Shown here piece by piece: positions 1 to 6,758 of a DNA stretch of 15,793 nucleotides. The stretch spans positions 1-15,793 of the forward strand of contig DBYF01000013.1 of the NCBI GenBank assembly GCA_002310155.1, written 5' to 3'. The position numbers and the translations under genes are program-made. Every line of letters begins with the position of its first letter. Within the stretch, counting starts at the first letter, position 1. A model generated the notes under the pieces. That model was not told where the DNA came from. It saw nothing but the letters and a program-made list of their open reading frames with translations, and ran no database searches. This stretch comes from Mageeibacillus sp. UBA1193. Lineage in GTDB: Bacteria; Bacillota; Clostridia; Saccharofermentanales; Saccharofermentanaceae.

Positions 1-1521
1 GGCGTGTATCGTGCGGTAAAATCCGGAAAGGAGCAAGCAGATGCAGAATCCCCGATTTCGGAAAGCACAGATCACCCAAATGGAACGATCAGTCAGACAT
101 ATACCATTATGGTCGCCGGACAGGGACTGAGAGAAGATAATTCGATCCCTTTTGAGAATTTGACTTCGCAATTGACGGGCATGTCAATGTTCTACTCTAA
201 TTACAAATTTGAGTGCGAGCTTCCTCTTTCTGTTGTCGGTGACAATGTGGAGAGCGTGGAGTATTCGTTCGAAAATGCGGATGTGGCGATCGTCCATAAC
301 GGAACTTCACCGGATAATATCACGGGCGAAAAGATCGACCTGGATGACCGGTATCTTTCTGATTGGGAGGATGAACCGAACAGGTATTGTATAGGGAATA
401 AGCAATTTGACGCAGGTACGGTCGATTTTTATCATGCGTATAAAGAGACGGCTCCTTTCGGATCCGGAGAAAACATTAAAAAGTATCTCTGCGTACTGAC
501 CGAGGGCCGTAGTGATCTTTATGAACATCAAGTTCTCCGGGAAAAAGACAATTACGATCCTTTTAACTGCGATTTTCTTACCGCCATGTGTAAGGATATC
601 GTGGTCACGGTCAAAGTCAATTTCAAAGATGGTTCGAGTGAAGTCACCGATATCGGTATCAAAGGTGCAGAAGTCCCTTATTCCTATCAGGATAATGAGG
701 GAAAAGAATATATCGTAATGGGTACAGGTTTTGCATGCTATATCAAAGGATCATCGGAGGAGCCCGGTGAGGTCCACCTGAGATCTTTTGAGGAAGAAGG
801 AATTGATCGGGAAGCATTTTGGGAGGAAGAAATGGGCTTGAACTATGAGCCGGATGAGGAAGTGGTTCAGGAACAGGAAAGACTGAGAGATCTTGTTGAA
901 GAAAAGAACATCCTGAATGCCCCGGATCTGCCGGTCATCCCGCATACGATCGAAAACGGAAACGGTGGAATTGGCAGATATTTCGAGCCGGGATCTGTCT
1001 GGATCAGTTTCGGATTCCCGTTCATTGTGGTCGGGGAGGATGTCGACCATGTGGAATACAGGTCCGCATGCGAGAATCTGTGTTTTTACGTTTACCATAG
1101 AGCAGGAGATGAAGAATACAGGATCGAAGGAACGGAAAGCAGTATCGGTTCTGGCAGAAACGATGCGGCGTTTGCGGAGGATCCGGAGCATCCGAAAAAA
1201 GGAGAACAAGTATATCATTGCTACTCTTCCTTCTCCATGAAGTATCCGGTACAGGAAATGCAGAATTATGAACTGTACGTGGAATATGATGCGAGCGGCA
1301 TTGAGGAATTGAAGTCCAAGGACACGGAAGTGTTTACGATGAAGGGGTACGAGGATTCCGACTATTTTAATACTGCCTTGAAAGACGCGACTATGGAGAT
1401 GACAATATATTTCCGGGATGGGACAAGTGTGACAAAGAAGATCGGATTCGCTCTTATTCTGGAGGATGAGGAAGGTTCACGTTACAGCCTGCGGAACATC
1501 TATGCTTATATCATTGAATGA
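1..1521 (+). CDS. Protein with two tandem copies of an unrecognised domain (5' end cut by window)
   Basis: The frame is open to the left edge, so the true start is probably outside; a GTG at position 4 is the first start codon inside but has no visible ribosome binding site. I do not recognise the family. The visible 500-odd residues contain one domain twice, with a nearly constant offset of about 265 residues. VVGDNVESVEY (residue 77, counting from the GTG) matches VVGEDVDHVEY (342), and VTVKVNFKDGSS (200) matches MEMTIYFRDGTS (464). Each copy ends in a short segment rich in acidic, Gly and aromatic residues (DNEGKEYIVMGTGFACYI and DEEGSRYSLRNIYAYIIE). An acidic, Glu-rich linker of about 60 residues joins them. 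The pattern of alternating hydrophobic strands suggests two beta-sandwich-like domains, probably extracytoplasmic and tethered by a missing N-terminal segment; that is inference. A hairpin terminator follows about 50 bases after the stop. Confidence 0.8.
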   Translation, partial: GVYRAVKSGKEQADAESPISESTDHPNGTISQTYTIMVAGQGLREDNSIPFENLTSQLTGMSMFYSNYKFECELPLSVVGDNVESVEYSFENADVAIVHNGTSPDNITGEKIDLDDRYLSDWEDEPNRYCIGNKQFDAGTVDFYHAYKETAPFGSGENIKKYLCVLTEGRSDLYEHQVLREKDNYDPFNCDFLTAMCKDIVVTVKVNFKDGSSEVTDIGIKGAEVPYSYQDNEGKEYIVMGTGFACYIKGSSEEPGEVHLRSFEEEGIDREAFWEEEMGLNYEPDEEVVQEQERLRDLVEEKNILNAPDLPVIPHTIENGNGGIGRYFEPGSVWISFGFPFIVVGEDVDHVEYRSACENLCFYVYHRAGDEEYRIEGTESSIGSGRNDAAFAEDPEHPKKGEQVYHCYSSFSMKYPVQEMQNYELYVEYDASGIEELKSKDTEVFTMKGYEDSDYFNTALKDATMEMTIYFRDGTSVTKKIGFALILEDEEGSRYSLRNIYAYIIE

Positions 1522-1570
1522 TCGTGGGAAGATCTTGCGTGACGGAGCAGAACAGTCTCAGATGAAAAGA

Positions 1571-1600
1571 AAAAGGACGGCATCAGCCGTCCTTTTTCTT
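1571..1600. terminator. Bidirectional intrinsic terminator
   Basis: A GGACGG/CCGTCC stem is flanked by an A-run on the left and a T-run on the right, with a CATCAG loop. Read on the plus strand it ends in TTTTTCTTT and would stop the upstream gene. Read on the minus strand it ends in a T-run and sits 2 bases past the CCA end of the tRNA gene. One element therefore serves both convergent units. Confidence 0.85.
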
Positions 1601-1602
1601 TA

Positions 1603-1678
1603 TGGTGGAGCATATGAGGATCGAACTCACGACCTCCAGATTGCGAACCTGGCGCTCTCCCAGCTGAGCTAATGCCCC
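1603..1678 (-). tRNA. tRNA-Ala (anticodon CGC), CCA encoded
   Basis: A full 76-nt cloverleaf can be folded on the minus strand. The acceptor is GGGGCAT/ATGCTCC and includes the G3:U70 pair that identifies alanine tRNAs. The D stem is GCTC/GAGC. The anticodon stem is CCAGG/TCTGG around the loop TTCGCAA, which places CGC at positions 34-36 (codon GCG). The T arm carries the TTCGATC loop. The discriminator A and CCA are encoded. A consensus promoter lies just upstream and a terminator just downstream, so it is an isolated, independently transcribed gene. The alanine assignment is firm because anticodon and G3:U70 agree. Confidence 0.97.
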
Positions 1679-1691
1679 AAATCACTTCACT

Positions 1692-1720
1692 ATTATGGTG
1701 GTTGGGCATGTAAATGTCAA
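1692..1720 (-). promoter_or_regulatory. Sigma-70-type promoter of the tRNA-Ala gene
   Basis: On the minus strand a perfect TTGACA (1720-1715) is followed after exactly 17 bases by CATAAT (1697-1692), one mismatch from the consensus. Transcription would begin only about 5-8 bases before the mature tRNA 5' end, as expected for a short tRNA leader. Confidence 0.9.
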
Positions 1721-1741
1721 GGCGATTTTTCGGGAGGCGTG

Positions 1742-1750
1742 TGGTATAGT
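1742..1750 (+). promoter_or_regulatory. Extended -10 promoter of the surface-protein gene
   Basis: TGGTATAGT gives a TGn extension plus a -10 box one base from consensus. No convincing -35 lies 16-18 bases upstream, as is usual for extended -10 promoters. It is back to back with the tRNA promoter. The leader to the ATG at 1794 would be roughly 37 bases. Confidence 0.6.
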
Positions 1751-1793
1751 AGCAGGTAGTACATCATTTCAGAAAGACATAAAGAGGTATCTC

Positions 1794-2945
1794 ATGAAGT
1801 GCGGAAAACTAATTGCATCGATGATTGGAGCAGTGATGATCTTTACCGGGACCATCGGTTCATCTGTTATGGCGTCTTCCCGTGAAGCGGGCTCGATCAT
1901 AGTTGACGGAAAGACCTTTTCCGCAAACCGCAACTGCAAGGGAGATAACTGGAAATACGATGCGAAGATGAGAACGCTTTCCCTTGATGGATATGACGGA
2001 ATGTATATCGATCTGAGCGAGCAGGAAGACGCGAAGATCGAATTATCCGGAAAGAACAAGGTCACCTCCAATATCGAAGCGCCGGCGATCCAGGTCGAAG
2101 GACCACTAACGATCTGTGGAGATGGAGAGCTGGAAGCAGTTGTTACTGCCTGCCATAGCGCGATCTATGCAAAGAATGGAGATATTACGGTCGACCACTG
2201 TCACCTGACGACACGTGGAAACGGCACGACAGCAGATTCCGCTTATCTTCTTATGGCGGATGGGGATATCGTCATCTCCGGATCGATCGTTTCACTGCTG
2301 GATGAGATCGATGGAACCGGCGGTGCGGCCGGATCGCTCGGTGGCAGTATCCTGATCAACGACGGCACGATCATGACGGTCTTTTCCAGGACAAAAGGAC
2401 TTGCCTCGATCACCGGAAATGTCCGGATCGAGGGATCAGACACCTCGGCAGAGATCTTCGCGACAGAAAGCGCGATCTATGCCAAAACGGAGATCACGAT
2501 CTCAAGTGCGAAGAATGTAAGAGCGGAGAGTACGAAAGCGGAGAGTACGGCGGTGTACTGTCCGGAGGGAAATATCACGATCGAAAACACACTTGTGGAT
2601 ATCTGTTCTTTCGGCGCGGCAATGGCCGGAAAGAATATCGAGATCAAGGGCGGTTATATCAGTGAACCTTTTGACAGTGAACTCAAGGAAGTCTCCGGTA
2701 TGGTCACTGTAACTATGGGAAGTTCCGTAGTAAATGAAGTGCATACTCTGACAGGAATTAAGCCGACTCCGACACCTACTCCGAGCCCGACGCCTACACC
2801 GAGTCCGACTCCGACACCAACCCCGACACCTTCGCCGTCCGCGTTCAGCATTACGCCGCGCATGATCGCCGGCGGCGCTATGATCGTCGTCGCTCTGGTC
2901 GTATTTGCTGTGATCATTATCGGGAAGATCCGTTCCCGTGACTAA
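1794..2945 (+). CDS. Membrane-anchored surface protein with beta-helix-like domain and Pro/Thr stalk
   Basis: The start at ATG 1794 is chosen because an AGAGG lies 6 bases upstream and the protein then begins with a clear signal peptide (residues 1-27, MKCGKLIASMIGAVMIFTGT, ending near VMAS). An earlier in-frame GTG/ATG stretch lacks both. The product is 383 residues. Residues about 30-310 carry short repeating strands with ITG/IEI-type turns (LTICGDGELEA, DITVDHCHL, ITISSAKNV), the pattern of the 'carbohydrate-binding domain-containing' beta-helix-like proteins common in Firmicutes; the exact family is not certain. Residues 324-349 form a rigid PT/PS stalk, followed by one transmembrane helix (about 357-378) and a basic tail KIRSRD. 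There is no LPxTG motif, so anchoring is by the C-terminal helix, domain outside. Ligand unknown. It converges with the GH31 gene, with only 33 bases between the stop codons. Confidence 0.8.
   Translation: MKCGKLIASMIGAVMIFTGTIGSSVMASSREAGSIIVDGKTFSANRNCKGDNWKYDAKMRTLSLDGYDGMYIDLSEQEDAKIELSGKNKVTSNIEAPAIQVEGPLTICGDGELEAVVTACHSAIYAKNGDITVDHCHLTTRGNGTTADSAYLLMADGDIVISGSIVSLLDEIDGTGGAAGSLGGSILINDGTIMTVFSRTKGLASITGNVRIEGSDTSAEIFATESAIYAKTEITISSAKNVRAESTKAESTAVYCPEGNITIENTLVDICSFGAAMAGKNIEIKGGYISEPFDSELKEVSGMVTVTMGSSVVNEVHTLTGIKPTPTPTPSPTPTPSPTPTPTPTPSPSAFSITPRMIAGGAMIVVALVVFAVIIIGKIRSRD
2763..2840 (+). repeat. Low-complexity CCG-ACN-type repeat encoding the Pro-Thr/Pro-Ser stalk
   Basis: About 26 codons alternate proline with threonine or serine. 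At the DNA level the units are CCGACN CC and CCGAGN variants. The codons vary at third positions, so this is not a perfect microsatellite, but it could still change length by slippage or recombination. Confidence 0.85.
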
Positions 2946-2978
2946 TAAGAAATGATCTTTAGATACGGATCCTGTTCT

Positions 2979-5363
2979 TTATTGCAGGATGCCGATCTCA
3001 ATCTCGTTTCCGTCGAAGATGACCATCGTTCCCCACTCGTTCAGTTCCGGAATGCCGACACTTGTCGAAGCAATACGGAAGAGAGATGCGAGTACCAGAC
3101 GTGTCTGTCCATACAGTCCCTGTGTCTGGACGGTGATCTTGCCATTCTGCTTGAGTGCTTTTACCATACCGACATTTTTCAGGTCGGGCGAATATACTTC
3201 CGCGCTGACCTCGGATCCCTCCGGGAGCTCGAACAGTGTGATCGTAACATTTTCCATGTAGTTATAGACCGGCTTCTCGTCGGCAGAACCGGCCACGATG
3301 ATCGACCCCGGACGCACGAGGATCGGCATGGTGTCATATCCGTGCTGTTCATTCTTCCAGATCGGACCTTCGATCTTCTCTCTGGTGAGGAGATTGGTCC
3401 ATGTGCCGGAAGGTACGTAGTAGCGGACGATGCCGTCTTCGGATGTGATCGGAGCGATCAGGAGGCTCGGGCCGAGCATGAACTGCTGGTCGAGCGGATG
3501 CGTGTTCGGGTCTTCCGGGAACTCCAGGACCATCGGGCGCGTCAGAGGAATACCCAGTGAACTGGACTCTACGGCGCAGGAATAGATATAGGGCATAAGA
3601 CCCAGCTTGAACTTCGAGAAAAGAAGCGTCTCGTTCATGGCTTCCGTGCCGTACTGCCACGGCACACGGAAAGTGGTCGATCCGCTCAGGACTGCGTTCG
3701 GAAGGAACATGGCGGCCTGGTGCCAGCGCATATACTGGTCCGGTGTGCACTCATCGGTCACACCCGCGATGTTCTCGCTCCAGTACGGGAAACCGCTGAT
3801 CGAGAGCGAAAGTCCGCTCTGCAGCGCGGCTCTCATGCCGTCATAGGAAGGATCTTCGTTGTCCAGTGCCAGGAACGGCATTGCCTGGGATCCGATGAAT
3901 CCGGAGTGGGAGAGGACGCAGGCATTGTTCTTACCGTTCCTTCTCCAGAGAAGATCATATATCGCATCTGAGAAAAGCACTGAATACAGGTTGTGCTGGC
4001 TCTCGGCCTCGAGTTCGTTCTTGTAGGTGATGCCATACTTCGCGGCTCTCGGACCAAATACGGGAGACTTGACCGGAGCGTCCGCGCCGTAATCCGGACG
4101 GAAAGCGTCGACACCCATGTTAATGAGGTCGGTCAGGAACTTCTGGTACCATGCACGGGCGACCAGGTTCGTAAAGTCGACGAGACCTGCACCGGGTGCG
4201 TAAACGTCAGACTGATACGGATCTCCGTCTCCATAGTTGAGGTAATAGTTGCCGTCGAAACCTTCCTGGAAGAGCGGGGATTTCTGTGAAATGTACGGGC
4301 TGACCCATACGCATACACGGATTCCGTTCTCGTGGAGGGTCTTGATCATCTGCTGCGGATCCGGGAAACGCTGCTTGTCCCAGAGGAGAGATGTCCACTC
4401 GAAGCCTTTCATCCAGAAAGCACCGAAGTTGATGACGGACAGCGGCATGCCGATGCCCTTTGCGTGTTCTACCAGGTCGAGGATAGAGTCCTCGTCATAT
4501 TCTTCGTAAAGAGGGGAGGACAGCCAGGTGCCGAAAGACCATGCCGGCGGGAGTCCCGGTCGACCGATCATCTCGGAATAGATGTCCATGACGTGCTTCA
4601 TGGATGCACCGCCCATCAGAATGTACTCCATGGTTTCACCGGCCAGTGAGAACTGTGTTCTCGAGGTCGTTGTACCCTCGGCAGAAATGTCTGTAGTTGC
4701 TTCATTTCCGATCTCGAACGAGACGAGCTCGGGTGTGTTGACCAGAACACCGTAACCTCTGGAGGAAATGAAGAAGGGTGTCGTCTTGGCAGAGCGTCCC
4801 ATACGCATGCCGGCATCTTCGTTCCAGATATCATAGGAACCTCCGTTTCTGACGATCGGACCCGGCATCTCGCCGAGACCGTAGATATATTCACCTTCGC
4901 TGAGCGTGAGCTGCTCGCGGATATATGTGTTGCCTTCGGAGTCGATAATGTGAGCCATGCCGCCGAGTTCTGTCGAGGTCAGGAAACGTCCGGAGTAATA
5001 GAAGGAGATGCCCCATGTACCGTTCTTGCTGATGCGGAGCTCCAGCAGGCTCGATGTATAACTGTAGTAGTCTTCCGTCTCGCTGCTTAAGGGCTTGATG
5101 ATAGCCCGGTTCAGCTCAAATACAGCTTTCGCGGCGCGGCTGCCGCGGTGATTAGAGATCTTGACGGAGAACATGTTGGCGCCGATGGCGCTGATGTTCA
5201 CGGTGAGAAGACCGCATCCGACACAGTCGATCGATCTCTCCTGAGCTGTATATGGCGCAAAGAGCGTAATGCCCGACTCGGAATACCCGATGTCGGCGAT
5301 CTCCTTGGGATACTCCAGTGTGTAACCTTCTTTTACTGCCCAAAGTCCGTCTGTGAATCTCAT
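2979..5363 (-). CDS. Glycoside hydrolase family 31 protein (alpha-glucosidase/xylosidase-like) with atypical active site
   Basis: Start at ATG 5363: GGAGGA (5378-5373) lies 9 bases upstream, and the protein then begins MRFTDGLWAV, as GH31 enzymes of the YicI type do. It has 794 residues, close to the family norm of about 770-800. It aligns along its length with E. coli YicI as I remember that sequence: N-terminal beta domain with VRNGGSYDIWNEDAG, TIM barrel beginning near LPPAWSFGTWLSS, and the nucleophile motif AFRPDYGADAP with Asp424 (YicI D416). Other key positions differ: YicI D306 is Gly314, R466 is His486, W479 is Ala499, H540 is Ser560, and the acid/base D482 falls on Asn502 with Asp501 beside it. 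The family normally hydrolyses alpha-linked sugars with retention. No signal peptide is seen, so it is cytosolic and its substrate is probably imported. The precise substrate cannot be named; a non-glucose sugar or loss of activity are both possible. Confidence 0.93.
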   Translation of the reverse strand: MRFTDGLWAVKEGYTLEYPKEIADIGYSESGITLFAPYTAQERSIDCVGCGLLTVNISAIGANMFSVKISNHRGSRAAKAVFELNRAIIKPLSSETEDYYSYTSSLLELRISKNGTWGISFYYSGRFLTSTELGGMAHIIDSEGNTYIREQLTLSEGEYIYGLGEMPGPIVRNGGSYDIWNEDAGMRMGRSAKTTPFFISSRGYGVLVNTPELVSFEIGNEATTDISAEGTTTSRTQFSLAGETMEYILMGGASMKHVMDIYSEMIGRPGLPPAWSFGTWLSSPLYEEYDEDSILDLVEHAKGIGMPLSVINFGAFWMKGFEWTSLLWDKQRFPDPQQMIKTLHENGIRVCVWVSPYISQKSPLFQEGFDGNYYLNYGDGDPYQSDVYAPGAGLVDFTNLVARAWYQKFLTDLINMGVDAFRPDYGADAPVKSPVFGPRAAKYGITYKNELEAESQHNLYSVLFSDAIYDLLWRRNGKNNACVLSHSGFIGSQAMPFLALDNEDPSYDGMRAALQSGLSLSISGFPYWSENIAGVTDECTPDQYMRWHQAAMFLPNAVLSGSTTFRVPWQYGTEAMNETLLFSKFKLGLMPYIYSCAVESSSLGIPLTRPMVLEFPEDPNTHPLDQQFMLGPSLLIAPITSEDGIVRYYVPSGTWTNLLTREKIEGPIWKNEQHGYDTMPILVRPGSIIVAGSADEKPVYNYMENVTITLFELPEGSEVSAEVYSPDLKNVGMVKALKQNGKITVQTQGLYGQTRLVLASLFRIASTSVGIPELNEWGTMVIFDGNEIEIGILQ

Positions 5364-5429
5364 GTTCCAAACTCCTCCAAAACCCGAAATACCAGTGCTT
5401 TTGTAGAAGAATAATGCTTCTCCAAGTAG

Positions 5430-5438
5430 ATTATAGCA
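5430..5438 (-). promoter_or_regulatory. Extended -10 promoter of the GH31 gene
   Basis: Minus strand TGCTATAAT is a perfect TATAAT with a TGn extension. The sequence 17 bases upstream (CATTTC) is a poor -35. The leader to ATG 5363 would be about 60 bases. It is divergent from the promoter at 5509-5517. Confidence 0.75.
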
Positions 5439-5508
5439 AAGCAATATGCAAGGAAATGGACAGAATTCCTACCGCTGTGTTTCATTTGTGTGAATGTGTC
5501 CGGGCGTA

Positions 5509-5517
5509 TGTTATACT
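5509..5517 (+). promoter_or_regulatory. Extended -10 promoter of the dehydrogenase-cca unit
   Basis: TGTTATACT contains a TGn extension and TATACT, one mismatch from consensus. The -35 region (TGTGAA) is weak. The leader is about 45 bases and holds the CCGGAT-G-ATCCGG dyad. Confidence 0.6.
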
Positions 5518-5537
5518 TACCATATAAAAGAACTTGA

Positions 5538-5550
5538 CCGGATGATCCGG
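5538..5550. promoter_or_regulatory. Perfect dyad CCGGAT-G-ATCCGG in the 5' leader
   Basis: A 13-bp perfect inverted repeat lies between the -10 box and the ribosome binding site (AAGGAG, 5554-5559). As RNA it can form a 5-bp stem with a TGA loop ending 3 bases before the AAGGAG. It could be an operator or a small translational hairpin; no regulator is identifiable. Confidence 0.35.
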
Positions 5551-5569
5551 GAAAAGGAGCCGAAGATAC

Positions 5570-6751
5570 ATGACCTCATCGAAGTCGCTTCTCCGTTATA
5601 CGAAGAAAATGAACGACCAGCGCCAGGAACTGCTGGCGAATGAAGGGGCATTCTCAGATCTGGCGCAGCTTCTGCTTGACAGGGGTGTGCGACGGATCTT
5701 TCTTATCTCCGGAAAACAGACACAGAGATTAAAGCTGTACGATTCCTTCGTGGAGAAACTTCAGGCAGGCGGTGCACGATGCTTCGTATGGGCGCATACC
5801 GGCAAGACCCCGGACCGCGGCACGATCGAAGCCTGCGCGGAGGAGTGTCAGACATATAACTGCGAAGCCATTGTTGCTTTTGGCGGCGGCAAGGTGATCG
5901 ATGTTGGTAAGATGGTAGCGGTCTGGCTCAATAATACCGACAAGTCGCTCTACCAGATGAGAGGTATCGGCCAGATCCCCAGAAAAGGACTCCCGCTCTA
6001 TGTTGTTTCTACGACCTGCAGCGGCGCCGAGAGTTCGGCGTGTTCGCTTGCCCATAACGAGAGACAGATCTCCACGTATTACAGTGAATACCTGGTTCCG
6101 GATGCCGTCGTTCTGGATCCGGATCTTGTCTTGAGACTTCCGATGGAGAATATGGCGGCAGCGGCGATGCTGGCGCTGTCTCATGCGACTGAGGCATTTA
6201 TCAGCCCGCTGTCGAAAGAGTTCCCGGCGGATAGAGCCAACCTCCTTATCGCGATACCGATCTTCTTCTCCTTCCTGGAGAAGTCCTACAAGCATGGTGC
6301 CGGAAACGATGGCTATCTCCAGATGATGATGGCCCCCTACTATACCGGAGTGGCGACCAGAAGGATCGGATTCGGACCGGCCCACAGCCTGTCCATCTAT
6401 GTTTCCGAGAAGTACTCTGAAACGCCCGGCAAGGTGAGCGCCGTAATTCTTCCTCTGGTGCTGGAAAATGAATTCAACGAAGTGAAAGAAGAACTTGCCG
6501 TGCTGGCCCGTGCCGCACATCTCTGTTCCGCACGCGCGACTACAGAAGAGGCGGCCCGTGCGTATATTTCCGGAATCAGAAGCCTCTGCCGTCGAGTGGA
6601 TATCCCTGCGGCTCTCCCGTTCCTGAAACTGGAGGATTCCGGAGATATCATCAAGCTGGCCATCCTGGATGCGAAACAGTGGGGATGCCCCAAAAAGCTG
6701 AATCCCAAGTCAGCGTTATCTATATTGAAGAAATCCAGATACAGTGAGTGA
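5570..6751 (+). CDS. Iron-containing alcohol dehydrogenase-family protein, metal site degenerate
   Basis: ATG 5570 follows AAGGAG with a 10-base gap; 393 residues is the usual length of the family (about 380-400). The N-terminal half is a dinucleotide-binding domain with AFGGGKVIDVGKM (GGG at 105-107, the family's GGGSxxDxxK) and STTCSGAESS. The C-terminal half is the helical metal domain. By comparison with E. coli FucO (from memory), of the four metal ligands only the His of the DAxxH motif is kept (His205 in LALSHATE); the Asp is Leu201, and the positions of the two later His are Phe268 and Pro286. His272 in PAHSLS corresponds to the nearby conserved catalytic-region His. NAD(P)-dependent oxidoreduction is the family function, but this member may be metal-independent, may use another reaction, or may be non-catalytic. 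It is translationally coupled to the CCA-adding enzyme gene: its TGA sits inside that gene's ribosome binding site. Confidence 0.88.
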   Translation: MTSSKSLLRYTKKMNDQRQELLANEGAFSDLAQLLLDRGVRRIFLISGKQTQRLKLYDSFVEKLQAGGARCFVWAHTGKTPDRGTIEACAEECQTYNCEAIVAFGGGKVIDVGKMVAVWLNNTDKSLYQMRGIGQIPRKGLPLYVVSTTCSGAESSACSLAHNERQISTYYSEYLVPDAVVLDPDLVLRLPMENMAAAAMLALSHATEAFISPLSKEFPADRANLLIAIPIFFSFLEKSYKHGAGNDGYLQMMMAPYYTGVATRRIGFGPAHSLSIYVSEKYSETPGKVSAVILPLVLENEFNEVKEELAVLARAAHLCSARATTEEAARAYISGIRSLCRRVDIPAALPFLKLEDSGDIIKLAILDAKQWGCPKKLNPKSALSILKKSRYSE

Positions 6752-6758
6752 GGATACC

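Noticed and set aside
2763..2840. CRISPR-like or minisatellite array
   Set aside because: The units are in-frame Pro/Thr/Ser codons without spacers, typical of a surface-protein stalk.
2965..2992. ATCCTG/CAGGAT hairpin between the convergent stops as a terminator
   Set aside because: Only six pairs, no T-run on either strand, and it lies partly within the GH31 coding end.
5729..6520. 263-residue minus-strand frame opposite the dehydrogenase gene
   Set aside because: The plus strand encodes a clear protein family through the same stretch; the minus frame has no motif and no ribosome binding site.
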